Source of the DNA: Monocercomonoides exilis
Taxonomy: Eukaryota; Preaxostyla; Oxymonadida; Polymastigidae
Assembly: GCA_001643675.2 (NCBI GenBank)
Contig: LSRY02000042.1
Coordinates: forward strand, 744,501 to 808,500
Reading direction: 5' to 3'
DNA length: 64,000 nt
A program made the translations under genes and the position numbers. Position 1 is the first letter of the stretch. The number at the start of each line of letters is the position of its first letter. Positions 10,311 to 21,203 of this stretch are shown one piece after another. The notes under the pieces were generated by a model. It searched no databases and was not told where the DNA came from. It saw only the letters and a list, made by a program, of their open reading frames with translations.

Positions 10311-13290
10311 TTACAGTTTATTTCCTTCACAAGTCTGCTTCCATTTACGTTCTTCATCGCTATTGAACGAGTCATATGGGCTAACTGCGAACGGCACTGA
10401 AGAAGACAATTTATGAGAAGAAGAAGAAAAAACATCAGAAGATGAGTCATTACAAGATGAAACAAAAGGTGAAAACGAATCAATAATCTGAAATAGTTTT
10501 TTGTCAAGATATTTATCAAACGTGTTCTTGTCAAAATTATCTACTGTCATTGGCTGAATGCTCTCTTTTGCTTCTTTTGGCTTATCACCTACTTTTTGGC
10601 TGCTTTTGCTCTCTGGACTTTTTGACTGCTCCTCTGCTGCTATTTTGCTGCTGTCACTTTTGTTTTTTGGCTGTTGAATTCCATTTTTCTGAGGTGTGCT
10701 GGTTGTTTCATCTTTTTTCTCTTTTTCCTTCTCATTCTCTTTAGCGCCCTCTGAATTTGATGTTTCTAATTGCTTCTTTTCTTGATTTCCTCCTTCAACA
10801 CTTTCATCTTTTTCTTCAGCATTCCCCTTCTCTTCCATCTTGTCGCTGTTTCCAATCTGCTCAGCACTCAAATCTTTGTATGATTTCCCTTCTTTCTCTT
10901 CTTTAGCCATTGAATTGTCGTCATCCTCATCTTCTTTCGAATCCTCTTTTTTCTCCTTTCCTTCAGATTGTTCTGCCTCGTTTTCATTTTCGCTTTCGAA
11001 GTCTCCATCATCAAAGCTATCATCGTACACATCATCCTTTTCTTCTTCTTCTTCATTTTCTTCATTTTCTTCTTTTTGCTCTTTCCCTTCCTTTATTTCA
11101 TCACCCTCTTTTTTTCCTTTTTTATCATTCTCTTTTTCTTCTTTCTCTTCTTTCTCTTTTTTAGACTCGTTTCTCTTAGCCTCCCTTTTGGCTTCTCTGA
11201 TTTGTGCCTCCTTCTCCATGTTCTGCATCATCTTCGCTGCCCACCTCTTCAGCTGCTCCTTCAGCTCTTCTGCTGCCCTGCCCTTCCGCTCTCTGCAGAC
11301 CAGCGCCGATACAATCGCATCTAATTCCAGCAGGTTCGGCAGCAGCAGGTCGTACAGACTGAACGAGGAGAGGCGGAATGAGGCTGGATACAATTCTCCT
11401 GATGTGCCACTTTCGTAGAAGCTGATCACTGCTTTGCACAGGCGCTGGAACAGATCGTGGATTTCTGAGGCAACAAGCTTCGTCGGATCTTCTTTGAAGT
11501 CAGGATCGTCTTCTTCTTTCTCTTTTCCATCGGCTTTCTTCGAGGCATTGACACTCTTTGTGAGGTCAGCCACATCTGGAAGATGGGCAAAGAAGTTCTC
11601 AACTACCTCAAACAGAACAGGAATCACTGGATAATCTTTTGAGCTGACTTCGCTTTCTTTTTCTTTCTTTGGAAGGTTTTCAGCTTTTTTTGAATCAGAT
11701 TTGGATTTCACTTCTGTTAAATACTGTTCATCTCTTTCTTCTTCTTCATCTTCTTCTTCATCATCTTCTTCCTCTTCCTCTTCGTTTTCTTCTTCTTCTT
11801 CCTCTGCATCTTCGTCTTCTTCCCTCTCAAAATCATCTTCATCTTCTTTCACTTCTGAAATGATGCCCATTCTGCTCCTCTCACTTTGTTCATATTTAGC
11901 TTCTTTTTTCATCAGGTCAAAAACAATCAGTTCTGGCATCTTCAGCAACTGCGATACACTTCTCATGGGAGATGCACCACTCTCTCTTCTCTCCTGCAAC
12001 TCTGCATTCAGCAGAGGCAGCAATGAAACATCACAAAACTCTTCTTCCTCGTCTTTGCCGCTGGAGCTGAGAATGCTGCTTCCTTCTTTCATTTTCATTC
12101 TCTTCTCAAAATCTGACTCCCAAATTGGCTTCAAAGGCAGTGCTGCTTCGCTGTTTCTGCTCGTCTTTGCTTCAAATTTTCGGATGACGTCTTCGCCAAA
12201 CTGCTGTGCAAACTGATATGTTGCATTGACATACACGTCTGTGGTGATGAGTGACTCTGCCAGCTGATCAATCTCTCTGAATGTGCGGTCATTTCTCTGC
12301 TGCTGCACAACCTTCTCTCTGCTTCTCTCTTTGGCACGCGAGGCATATGGCTCTTTTCTGCTGTTGGCACTCATGTTCTGGTAGGCATACAACCCTATTT
12401 CTTCGTCATCTTCCTTCAGCCCATCTGCTTTTTCATTGCTCTTTTCATCATCGCCATCGTCTTCCTGCTCTTTGTCTTCGCCAGCTAAAAAGCCCTTGAT
12501 GCGCAGAGGCTCAATTAATGCTTCAACAACAGGCTTTGTTCTCGGTGTGATGTGCTGAGTGGCTGGCGTGTGAATAAGACGAGTCGACATCGACGACGCC
12601 GGCAAAACTCCGTCTCGCTCAGCCATCCGGTTGGGAGGTGTGGATGGCGGTGTGCAGATCTCCTGCTGCTCTTCTTCATCATCCCCAGCAGGCTCTTCTT
12701 TGCTCTCTTTTCCAGCACCTGCCTCATTGGCGTCATCATCTTCTTTTCCCAGAAGCGCTCTCAAAGAAGGTGTGTCCAGCGGAACGATCAATCCTGCGTT
12801 GATCTGTTTGTGCCGTGGGGTCACGTGATAACCAGGTGAATGTCCAAGACGATAAGATCGCAGCCTTTTTTGCATTTCTTCCTCGGTCTCAAAAGGTGGA
12901 TTATCAATGTATTTAAGTTGATCGGCATCATCAGCTTTTAAGTTGTTTAATGCTTTCAATATCCTGCTTTTCTCAATGTTTGAAAAGAGCGAACTTTTTT
13001 CGCATTCAGACAAAAATATTTCGAGTAATTTTTTGCCTTTATTCGTGATTTCTTTATTGCGATTAATTTTCACTTTGCATTCAATTGCTTCAATAATATC
13101 ACTAAAACACTTCATGTAAACACCATCATAACCTCCATTTATCAAATATTCCAGAATTTCATCTAGTACCATCGGAACTTTCAAAGTATTTGTTTCGTTT
13201 ATAATATTTGATTCAATCAATTTTCCAATTTTTTTAAAAGAAGACGATGATTCATCTGCTAACAACTTTTCCAAAGCATTCTGGAAAAAT
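10311..13290 (-). CDS. Large acidic protein of unknown function (5' exon not identified)
   Basis: About 990 codons on the minus strand end at a stop at 10311-10313. The open frame has no ATG at its upstream end. A good splice acceptor (pyrimidine-rich, TTCACAG) lies at 13291-13292, so coding probably begins in an upstream exon that I could not place; the first internal ATG is ~36 codons in. The N-terminal ~130 residues look helical and folded. Two related motifs follow, YHVTPRHK...LIVPLD and QHITPRTK...LIEPLR, each an x-TPRxK core with a downstream LI-x-PL. The middle has long Glu/Asp runs and a helical IHDLFQRLCKAVISFYESG region before a basic helix. The C-terminal third is Lys/Glu-rich and then Ser-rich. 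Function not recognised. Confidence 0.6.
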
Positions 13291-13849
13291 CTGTGAAAGA
13301 AGATGTATAAATAAATTAAAAAAAAAGTTTTTCAAAAGGTATAAAATTAAAAATGTTACAAGCTCAATGTGTTTATTCGAATGTTTAATATTTTCTGTTT
13401 GTTAATATTTATTTTCAACAGAAAATTCGAATGCAAAAGTAATATTTAAATTATTTTCATAAAAACTCAAGCAAACCGTTTAGCATATGTGAAGGCATTG
13501 TCTAGGAACAATAACATTTCAATTTGAGAGTCATCACACAAAATTCATATTGATTCATAATAAATTATGAAATAGCATGATTAAAAATTAAAAAAAAAGT
13601 AATTCAGGACCAAAGAAGCATGAACATAAACTTAAAGAATCTGATATATTGCAAAGAAAAACAAACATTTCAAATTAAATCCGTCAGTAATGAAAAAAAT
13701 GAATCAATTATTATGGAATTGAAAAGAGCGAAGATGGGAACAAATAGATCTTTATTGCAAACCGATCTCAATGGTTTTGAGTGCATTCTTGAATTTTTAA
13801 ATTCTGTTATTACAATTTTGTAATTAATTACATTTTTTCAAAAAAATTT
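13291..13849. other. Region between divergent genes
   Basis: AT-rich spacer between the minus-strand acidic-protein gene and calmodulin on the plus strand. It should contain the missing 5' exon of the former and the promoters of both. A short open frame at 13620-13823 has no recognisable feature. No promoter motif could be assigned. Confidence 0.5.
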
Positions 13850-14434
13850 ATGTGTTATTTTACTAAGTCTGAAGAATTGACTGAAGAACAAATTGCCGAT
13901 TACCGTGAAGCTTTCTCTTTGTTTGACAAGGATGGAGATGGCTTCATTACCACAAAAGAACTTGGAACAGGTGTGAATGAATTATAAACTGTAAATCTTC
14001 AATATATTTTTTGTTCTAGTTATGAGATCACTTGGACAGACCCCAACTGAACAAGAACTGAAGGATATGATTGCAGATGTTGACGCAGATGGAAGTGGAA
14101 CCATCGATTTTCCAGAATTTCTCGTCATGATGTCAAAACAATTGAGCAATGCAGATACTGAAGAGCAACTTAAAGAAGCATTTAAAGTATTTGACAAAGA
14201 CGGAAATGGATTTATTTCAGCTGATGAGCTTCGATCAGTTATGGCAAGTCTGGGAGAAAAATTAACACAACAGGAACTCGAAGAAATGATTAAAGAAGCT
14301 GGTATGAAATGATTATCTCGATGCATTTTCTTTCAAGAATAATTTCTTTTTCATTTTGAAAAATTTCTTCAGATCTTAATGGAGATGGTCAAATTGACTA
14401 TGCAGAATTTGTTAAAATGATGATGTCAAAGTAA
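13850..14434 (+). CDS. Calmodulin
   Basis: Three exons: 13850-13970, 14020-14301 and 14373-14434, with introns of 49 and 71 nt (GTGTGA...TAG and GTATGA...CAG) at phase 1; 154 aa to the TAA. Four canonical EF-hand calcium loops are visible: [36 protein letters not shown] and [12 protein letters not shown], each with acidic residues at positions 1 and 12. The linker between lobes ([14 protein letters not shown]) and the C-terminus (FVKMMMSK) are typical. Calmodulin is the ubiquitous calcium sensor that binds IQ motifs and other helices; an IQ-motif protein is encoded nearby at 18.5-25.3 kb. The start is odd: the first in-frame ATG gives [14 protein letters not shown] instead of the usual MAD-x-LTEEQ. 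The TTTTACTAAG just before the conserved part could be an intron end, so a short upstream first exon is possible. Confidence 0.95.
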
Positions 14435-14893
14435 TTTAATTCATTGTTTTGGAATGACGAAGATATATCATTGTTATGAGAATATTTTTTGGTTTAATTT
14501 GTTATTGATGATATTTTCACATCACGCAACAATTTCCCACAATCTGTTGTTATTTGAACATTTTTTATTTGTTCATTATTTACGTTGGTTTTTCATAAAG
14601 ATATATCTTCAGAAATTATTTGGAGTATTAAAAAATCAAGTTGTTTAGAGGGGAAAAATTAATAAACAAAAATGAAGTCATAACATTGAGTAATATTATT
14701 ATGAAGTTTTTTATAACAATATCAACACATTCAATTTTTCTAAATTGCGTGATCTTTGTTGAAACTTTTTTGATTTTGTGAAAGTGGGTCGTGTATCATG
14801 AGTCAAGTTAAAACTATTTGACTCATTATCATTTCGAGCAGATACGATATGACATCAAGAGGAGTTTTATGATTTCTGCTTCCGTAAGAAAAA
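14435..14893. other. Intergenic region between calmodulin and the SPRY-protein gene
   Basis: AT-rich spacer between two plus-strand genes, carrying the calmodulin 3' region (AATAAA-like motif near 14660) and the upstream region of the next gene. No other element seen. Confidence 0.5.
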
Positions 14894-16694
14894 ATGCCCA
14901 TAATATTGCAATATTCAATAATGAGTTCATCATCTGACAAAGATTCTGACAAGCTTCTTGACGCATTATCAGTTGATTATAAGGAAATACCGAAAGACGA
15001 AAGAGAGAAAATTACAGAATTTCTTAAACATACAGCTTCAGCTTTGCATGAACTGACAAAAAAGCCTCACACAACACTAAAATCAGATTTTGAAACTCAA
15101 TTACGCGCTTCTGAAGAATCTGCATCAAAGGCAGTGGATGCATTTGCAGAGTTAGCTCGTATGCTTTTTATTTAAACAAATTTTTTTAATTAAACTTTGA
15201 TAAAGCTCCAATTCCATCAAAGGAAGGAGTTCCAATACCATTTGAACCAGACAGACCTGTAACTATGAAAGATTTGTTTGAAGCAGAAGTTAGGTTGACA
15301 AAACTTATTAAACAAGTTTGTTCTTTCTTTCAAATTTATCCTTATTGAGAAAAAATATTTCTCAAATTAACAAATTTTACAGATACACAAAGGCTCATCA
15401 CCGTCAAGCGACTCATCTCTTGGAGATGATTCAGAAAAGAAAAGAGAGAAAGATGAAACAAAGAAAAAAGAAGATGATGATGGAAGTTTAGCAATGGAAA
15501 CAACCGATGATGAGAAAGATAAAGATGAAGACAAAGACAAAGATGAAACAAAAGACAAAGATGAATCATCTGAAAGTGAGAAAGACAGTGAGAAAGACAG
15601 CGAGAAAGAGAGCGAGAAAAAGAAAGAAAAACATTCAAAGAAATCCAAATCCAAAGACAAAAGCAAAGGAAAAAGTGAGTCTAAGTCAAGTGATGATTCA
15701 GACTCGGATGCAGAATCAAGTTCTGAGAGCAAATTTGTATCGGATTCAGATAAAGACAGCGATTCAGATGAAAAGGAAGATGATTCAGATGATTCAGATG
15801 ATGATGACGATGAAGAAGAAGAAGATGATGACAAGGGATCTTCAAAGGAACGGAAGCAGTACAAGAAGTGGGAGAAAGAAGTCAAAAAACTTGAGAAAAA
15901 GCGCAAAAAGGACTTCCCCAAGCTTGACAAGGCGCTGGTAAAGAGGCATGCGAAGCTGAAGACGCTGAAAGTGAAAGGGACGAAGATCCGCCCTCTGCTG
16001 GACTTGGAGACGTTTCCTCAGACGTGCTACAAAGACGGCTATTTGGCGTGGGCGAAGTCGGGTCCCTCGTATGTGACGACGGTGACGAAGGAAGTGTTCA
16101 GCAGAGGCATCATCCTGCTGGAGGTGGTGTTTGACATGGCAACAACGTCTTCGTCCAGCACATCGACTGCACTGGGCGTGGCTGATGCATCGTGGAAGAA
16201 ACCCAGCGGGTGGATGGGCAACGACAGCGACTCGATGGACTGGAACTACACGTTTGTGCTATTGTGATGTTGACGCTGTTATTATGTTGTTCTGTTTTTG
16301 AGAGATTGAAAATTTATATATTTATTTGTTTATTTTAATATTTTATCATTTTCACTTTAAATAATTAAAATATTTCTTTTCCTTCTATTTCTTCTTCTCC
16401 TTCTTTTCCATCTTTATTATTTATTTATCTTTCTATCTTTTTATTTATATATTTCAGAGGGCCCTGCTACCACAACAGCAACTCCACCAGTGGCAACAAG
16501 TCGATCAGCCTGGGAGATTTGATTGGGGCAGAAGTGAATCTGAAGAAGAGGACACTTCACTTCTTCCACTCCAGAGAGCTACAGACTGTCAGCTTCACCA
16601 ACATCCCAAAGAAAATCGTGTTCGGAGTATGTGTTTAGGATGAAAGTGATAGAGATGAGATGAGATGAAATGAAATGAAACGAGAGGAAGAATA

Positions 16695-16725
<31 letters not shown>

Positions 16726-17056
16726 TTAATGAGATTTATTCGTTTTTGAATGAATTGCTTTGTTTCTATTTTTTTTTTTTTTTTGTTAAATTGCGAATAC
16801 CAATAATTTATTCTACCATCGCATCATTCTCTTATTGATTGATCAATTCATTCATTCATATGTATTTATTTTGATACTTCTTCTCTTTCTTCTATTTTCT
16901 CTTTCCTCTTTTCAATCTAATTTCTGCAATCAACCCCATCTTCCAACCAAGTTCTGTGGAGGCTCTCAAAATCTCCTCTGCCACATTGTCTCAATGAAGA
17001 GACTGCGCTCAACAAAAACAAAGAGCAAAAAAGGAGGACAAGTTGTGTCATGGTAA
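14894..17056 (+). CDS. SPRY-domain protein with acidic coiled N-terminal half
   Basis: Five exons fit frame and phase: 14894-15158, 15206-15315, 15383-16251, 16458-16626 and 16952-17056, about 505 aa. Residues 1-125 are helical. Residues ~125-300 are a highly charged Asp/Glu/Lys/Ser tract that also reads as Ser-rich on the other strand. Residues ~335-495 form a SPRY-like domain: a GVAD-x-SW segment, a G-x-x-GNDSDSMDWNYT segment, then SLGDLIGAEVNLKKRTLHFF and LQTVSFTNIPKKIVFG. In the SPRY family (G-D-x-I-G-x-x-V-x-L-x-x-x-T-L-x-F-F) this fold binds partner proteins. The start could be the ATG at 14894 or the one nine codons later. The last exon (FCGGSQNLLCHIVSMKRL, ending QVVSW) is less certain because its acceptor is only moderately pyrimidine-rich, but its phase is right and it completes the fold. 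No catalytic domain is visible. Confidence 0.75.
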
Positions 17057-18490
17057 ATGTACTGTGTGTGAATGTGTGTGCGTATCATTTCTTGTCTCAT
17101 CCAAACAGAATGAATATGGCAATAGCATTTGCTGTCATTTCTTGCAATTTTTGTGGCTCTTCTCTTTGAATGCCATTGCTTTTCATTCTGTTTTGTTGAA
17201 GTTATCTCTTCAATGAATGCTCTTCTTTCTGTCCATTTGTATCTGCAAATTATAAACATGCCATTGTTGATGAAATGATGCAACACAGAACTTTCTCTGC
17301 TTCATCTTTTCTCTTTGGCATGCTATTTTATTTTATTTTATTTTTTCTCCCCCTCTCTATTTAATGGTTAAATGATTTTGTCTTATCTAATCTTTTCTTT
17401 AATTTGGTGTTTCTTTCGTTGGATCCATTCGTGTTGCTGTTTGTTCTATCCACACACTTCATTTGTCAATAGGAATGTTAGTTGTGGATGTAATGCACAA
17501 ATCTTATTTATTATTATTATTATTTTATTTACTTACCTTTAAGACAAAGCAAATAAAACAGCAACATTGTCATTAATAAATAAGTCATTTATTGAAAGTA
17601 TTCACACGAATTATCAATTCTACAAGCCCAAACCGTAAGTGTCAAAAGAAGACGAGGAAAGAAGGAAGAGAAAAAGAAAGTGAAATTAAATAAAATAAAA
17701 TAAAAACAAATGAAAAATGAAAATAAAATGAAAATAAAATAAAAACAAAAGAAAATAAAATAAAACTACTGATGGAGCAACCGTTTTGATGCGTCATGAA
17801 AAGAAACGATTGAAGAAGAGAACATAACAATGATGATAACAATGATGATGATGTTACTAACAAGAATTATGCATATTTCTAATGCAACATTTCTGATTGG
17901 TCACAACACAAAAAAGTGACAATTAGACAACAAAAATAAAAGAAACTTCTAACAAACAGTTAAAAAAAAAGAATATTTTTTTGTGGGAAAAAAAAAATAA
18001 AATAAAAATAAAAAGAAGAAGGAAAACAATACATAAAAAAGAAAGGCTTAATTTATATTCATTTTTGTACAGATAGATTTCAGAAAGTGACAATAAAAAA
18101 AAAAATGGAATAAGTTTTATTTGATCAAAAAATGCAACCACATTTTGACTTTTACGAAAAAGCAAAAGAAGAAATTAAAAAAGAAAAAGAAAAAGAAAAA
18201 GAAAAATAAAGTTTGATTGATGAAACAAGAAGATGGAACAAGAATTACTTGAAGATGGATTATCAGTCATTGAAAACAGAAAGACAAACATTGCAACACA
18301 GCAAGACAACAGAACAATCAATTAACATTTCTCTCTTCTTCTGCCTTCTTCCAATTCATAACAAAATATCCAACAAAGCACAAATCTCTTCCACCAAATA
18401 ACAAAATAAAACAAAAAAAAAAGAAAATTAAAAGAACATTAAAACAGAACAGAGCAGAATAATATTGTATCAGAATATTCAGCATCATCT
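17057..18490. other. Intergenic region between convergent genes
   Basis: AT-rich region between the 3' ends of the SPRY gene and the Rho exchange factor gene. It contains A-rich and ATAAAA simple tracts (for example 17690-17765 and 17985-18025). Short frames are low-complexity translations. No gene, RNA or mobile element recognised. Confidence 0.55.
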
Positions 18491-18659
18491 TCATTGACTC
18501 CTATTGGCATCGTTTTTGAGGGTGTGGCAGAGCTCCTGTTGAAATGCCAGCACTTTTGGGGGAAGAGGAGGAGGTTTTGAAGGAAGGCCATTCTTCTGCT
18601 TGAGATGTGGATTGATTGTGGCTGCCATTGGGAGAGAGGGAGAGAGAGAGGGAGAGAGT

Positions 18660-18691
<32 letters not shown>

Positions 18692-19613
18692 AGAGGAAGA
18701 AGAGTGAGGAGAGAGAGAAAGAGGAGGAGGAGAAAGAGAAGGAAGAGGAGAACGAGGAGAACGGGGAGGAGGAGTGGTTGGAAGAGGAGGAGCACCTGAT
18801 GGTGAAGAAGAAGAAAGAGAAGAAGAAGCAACAGAATCAGTTCTTCCTCTTTCTGTTCCTTTCTCCCTGTGCTGGTTGAGATGGAGGGGAGGAGCATTCT
18901 TCGGGAGAGGAGGGCGAAGGGTGTGAGAAAGAGGCTCGTTGAGAGTGTGGCTGAGATGGATGACACTTCCGCTCTGCTGGTTGAGAAGAGCCAGACGCTG
19001 TGCTATGGTCATTGGCTTGGAGGAAGACGAAGACGAAGAAGAGAAGGAGGAGGGAGAAGAAGAAGAGGAAGAAGAAGAAGAAGAGGAAGAGGAAGAGGAA
19101 GAGGAAGAGGAAGAGGAAGAGAGAGAGAGAGAAGGAGAAGATGGGTGAGGAGTGGAAGGGGTGGAGAAAGAGGAAGGCTTTTGAGAGATGAATGGAGAAG
19201 CAGAGGCAGAAGAGAGGGCATCTGACTCTTCCAAAGTGGAGAGAGAGGAAGAAGGAGAAGAGGAAGAAGAAGAAAGAGAAGGAGAAGGAGAAGACGGAGA
19301 AGAAGAGGATGATGAATGAAGAGTGGATGACATGAAATTGAGGGAGGTGGCAGGAGAAACATGAGAAGAGTCAGAAGAAGATGTTGAAGAAGAAGAAATG
19401 GAAGAAGAAGAAGAAGAGGAGGAGGAAGAAGAAAGAGAGAAAGGAGGGGCAGCAGGAGAGAGGGAAGGAGTGATGCGAGCAGACGAAGGGAGAAGAGGAG
19501 TGGAAGAGTGGACGACATCAGCTCCACTCTCGACAGAAGCAAAGGGATCGAATGAGGAGGAGGAAGAGGCAGAGGCAAAAGGAGAGGAGGAGAAGGAAGA
19601 AGAAGAAGAAGAG

Positions 19614-19672
<59 letters not shown>

Positions 19673-21167
19673 TAAGGAGGAGGACGAAGAAGAAATAGAA
19701 GCAGAAGCAGTTGCTTTGAGAAGAGTGTTGGAGGAGTCAGATGAAGTGAATAAAGAAGGAGAAGGAGAAGAAGGAGAAAGAGAAGAAGAAGAAGAAGAAA
19801 GAAGAGAAGGAGTAACAGGTGTGGATGAAGAAACAGCATCTGCAAATGAATTGACTGAAGAAGAAGAAGAAGATGATGATGATGAATTTTCTTCATTAAC
19901 ATCTCTTCCTCTCTTCAATTCTTCCTCTTTCTCTTCATCATCATCATCTTCTTCTTCTCTCTTCTTTGAGATGAGCTTCTGATTGAATGGCGGAGGTGTC
20001 GGCGGAGAGGCAAAGGAAGATGGAACACTCGATGCTTTCATTGCAGATGGATGAATAACTTGGCTAATCACTTCTTTTTCTTTCTCCTTCTCTTTCACTT
20101 CCTTTTCTTCTTCTTCTTTCTCTTCTTTAATCTCCTTCTCCTTCTTTTCATCATCTTCTTTCTCTTCCTTCTCTTCTTTCTCTTTCTTCTCCTCTCTCTT
20201 TCCTCTCCTTTCTCTCTGAAAGTCAAACCAGAAGTCTTCTTCGTATTCATCCTCTTCTCCCACATAGCTCTCCCCATCATCGTCTGCATCACCCAAATCG
20301 GTCTCTTCCAAATAGCCTCCTCTTTCTACACCTCCTCTTTCTCTTCCTCCTTCTCTTTCTCCTTCTTCTTCTTTCTTCTCTTTCTCTTTCTCTTCTTTCT
20401 CCTCTTTCTCCTTCATCTCTTTCTCCTTCATCTCTTTCTCCTTCTCCTTCTCCTTCTCCCACTTGCTGTATTTGATTGTGCTCTGGAAGGAAGGGATCAT
20501 CGAAGGAGGAGGCGGAAGAGGAGGAGGACGAGAAGGAAGAGCCATTCCACTCAAAGAGACTCTTCTGCTTGTGCTGTCAGAGGAGAGAGAGAGAGAAGGC
20601 GAAGGAGAAGAAGGAGAGGGATAGGGAGAGGATGGAGAGGGGGAGGGGGAGGAAGGAGAAGGAGAGGAAGGAGAAAGAGAAGAGGAAGAAGAGGAGGAGG
20701 AAGAAGAGGAAGAGGAAGAAGATGTGTTGAGAGTGGGTGTGGTGACAGGGGTGATGGAAGGAGAGGCAGTTTGAGAAGAGACAGCTGTTGCAGAGAGGAA
20801 AGGAGAATCATTTGAAGATGAGGAAGAGGAAGAAGAGGAAGAAGAAATAGAAGAAGAAGAAGAGATGGGAGTGGAAGCAGTAAGAGAAGAAGCAGAATTA
20901 GAGATTAATGACAGTTTTCTTCTACTTCCATTGCTATTATTGATGTTATTGCTATTGCTATTGCTATTGATGCTGTTATGAGAGAGAGAGAGAGAAAGAG
21001 AGTGAGAGTGAGAGTGAGTGTGGTTGAGGGAGGAGGACATGAAGGAGACAGGAGAGGAAGCAGCAGAGATGACAGGAGAGGCAGAGACAGAGGCACAAGA
21101 GAAGGGAGAGTCAAAGGAGTTCTGAGTGGAGGAGAGGGAGGAGATTTCATTGGGCTGGTCATTCAAT

Positions 21168-21203
<36 letters not shown>

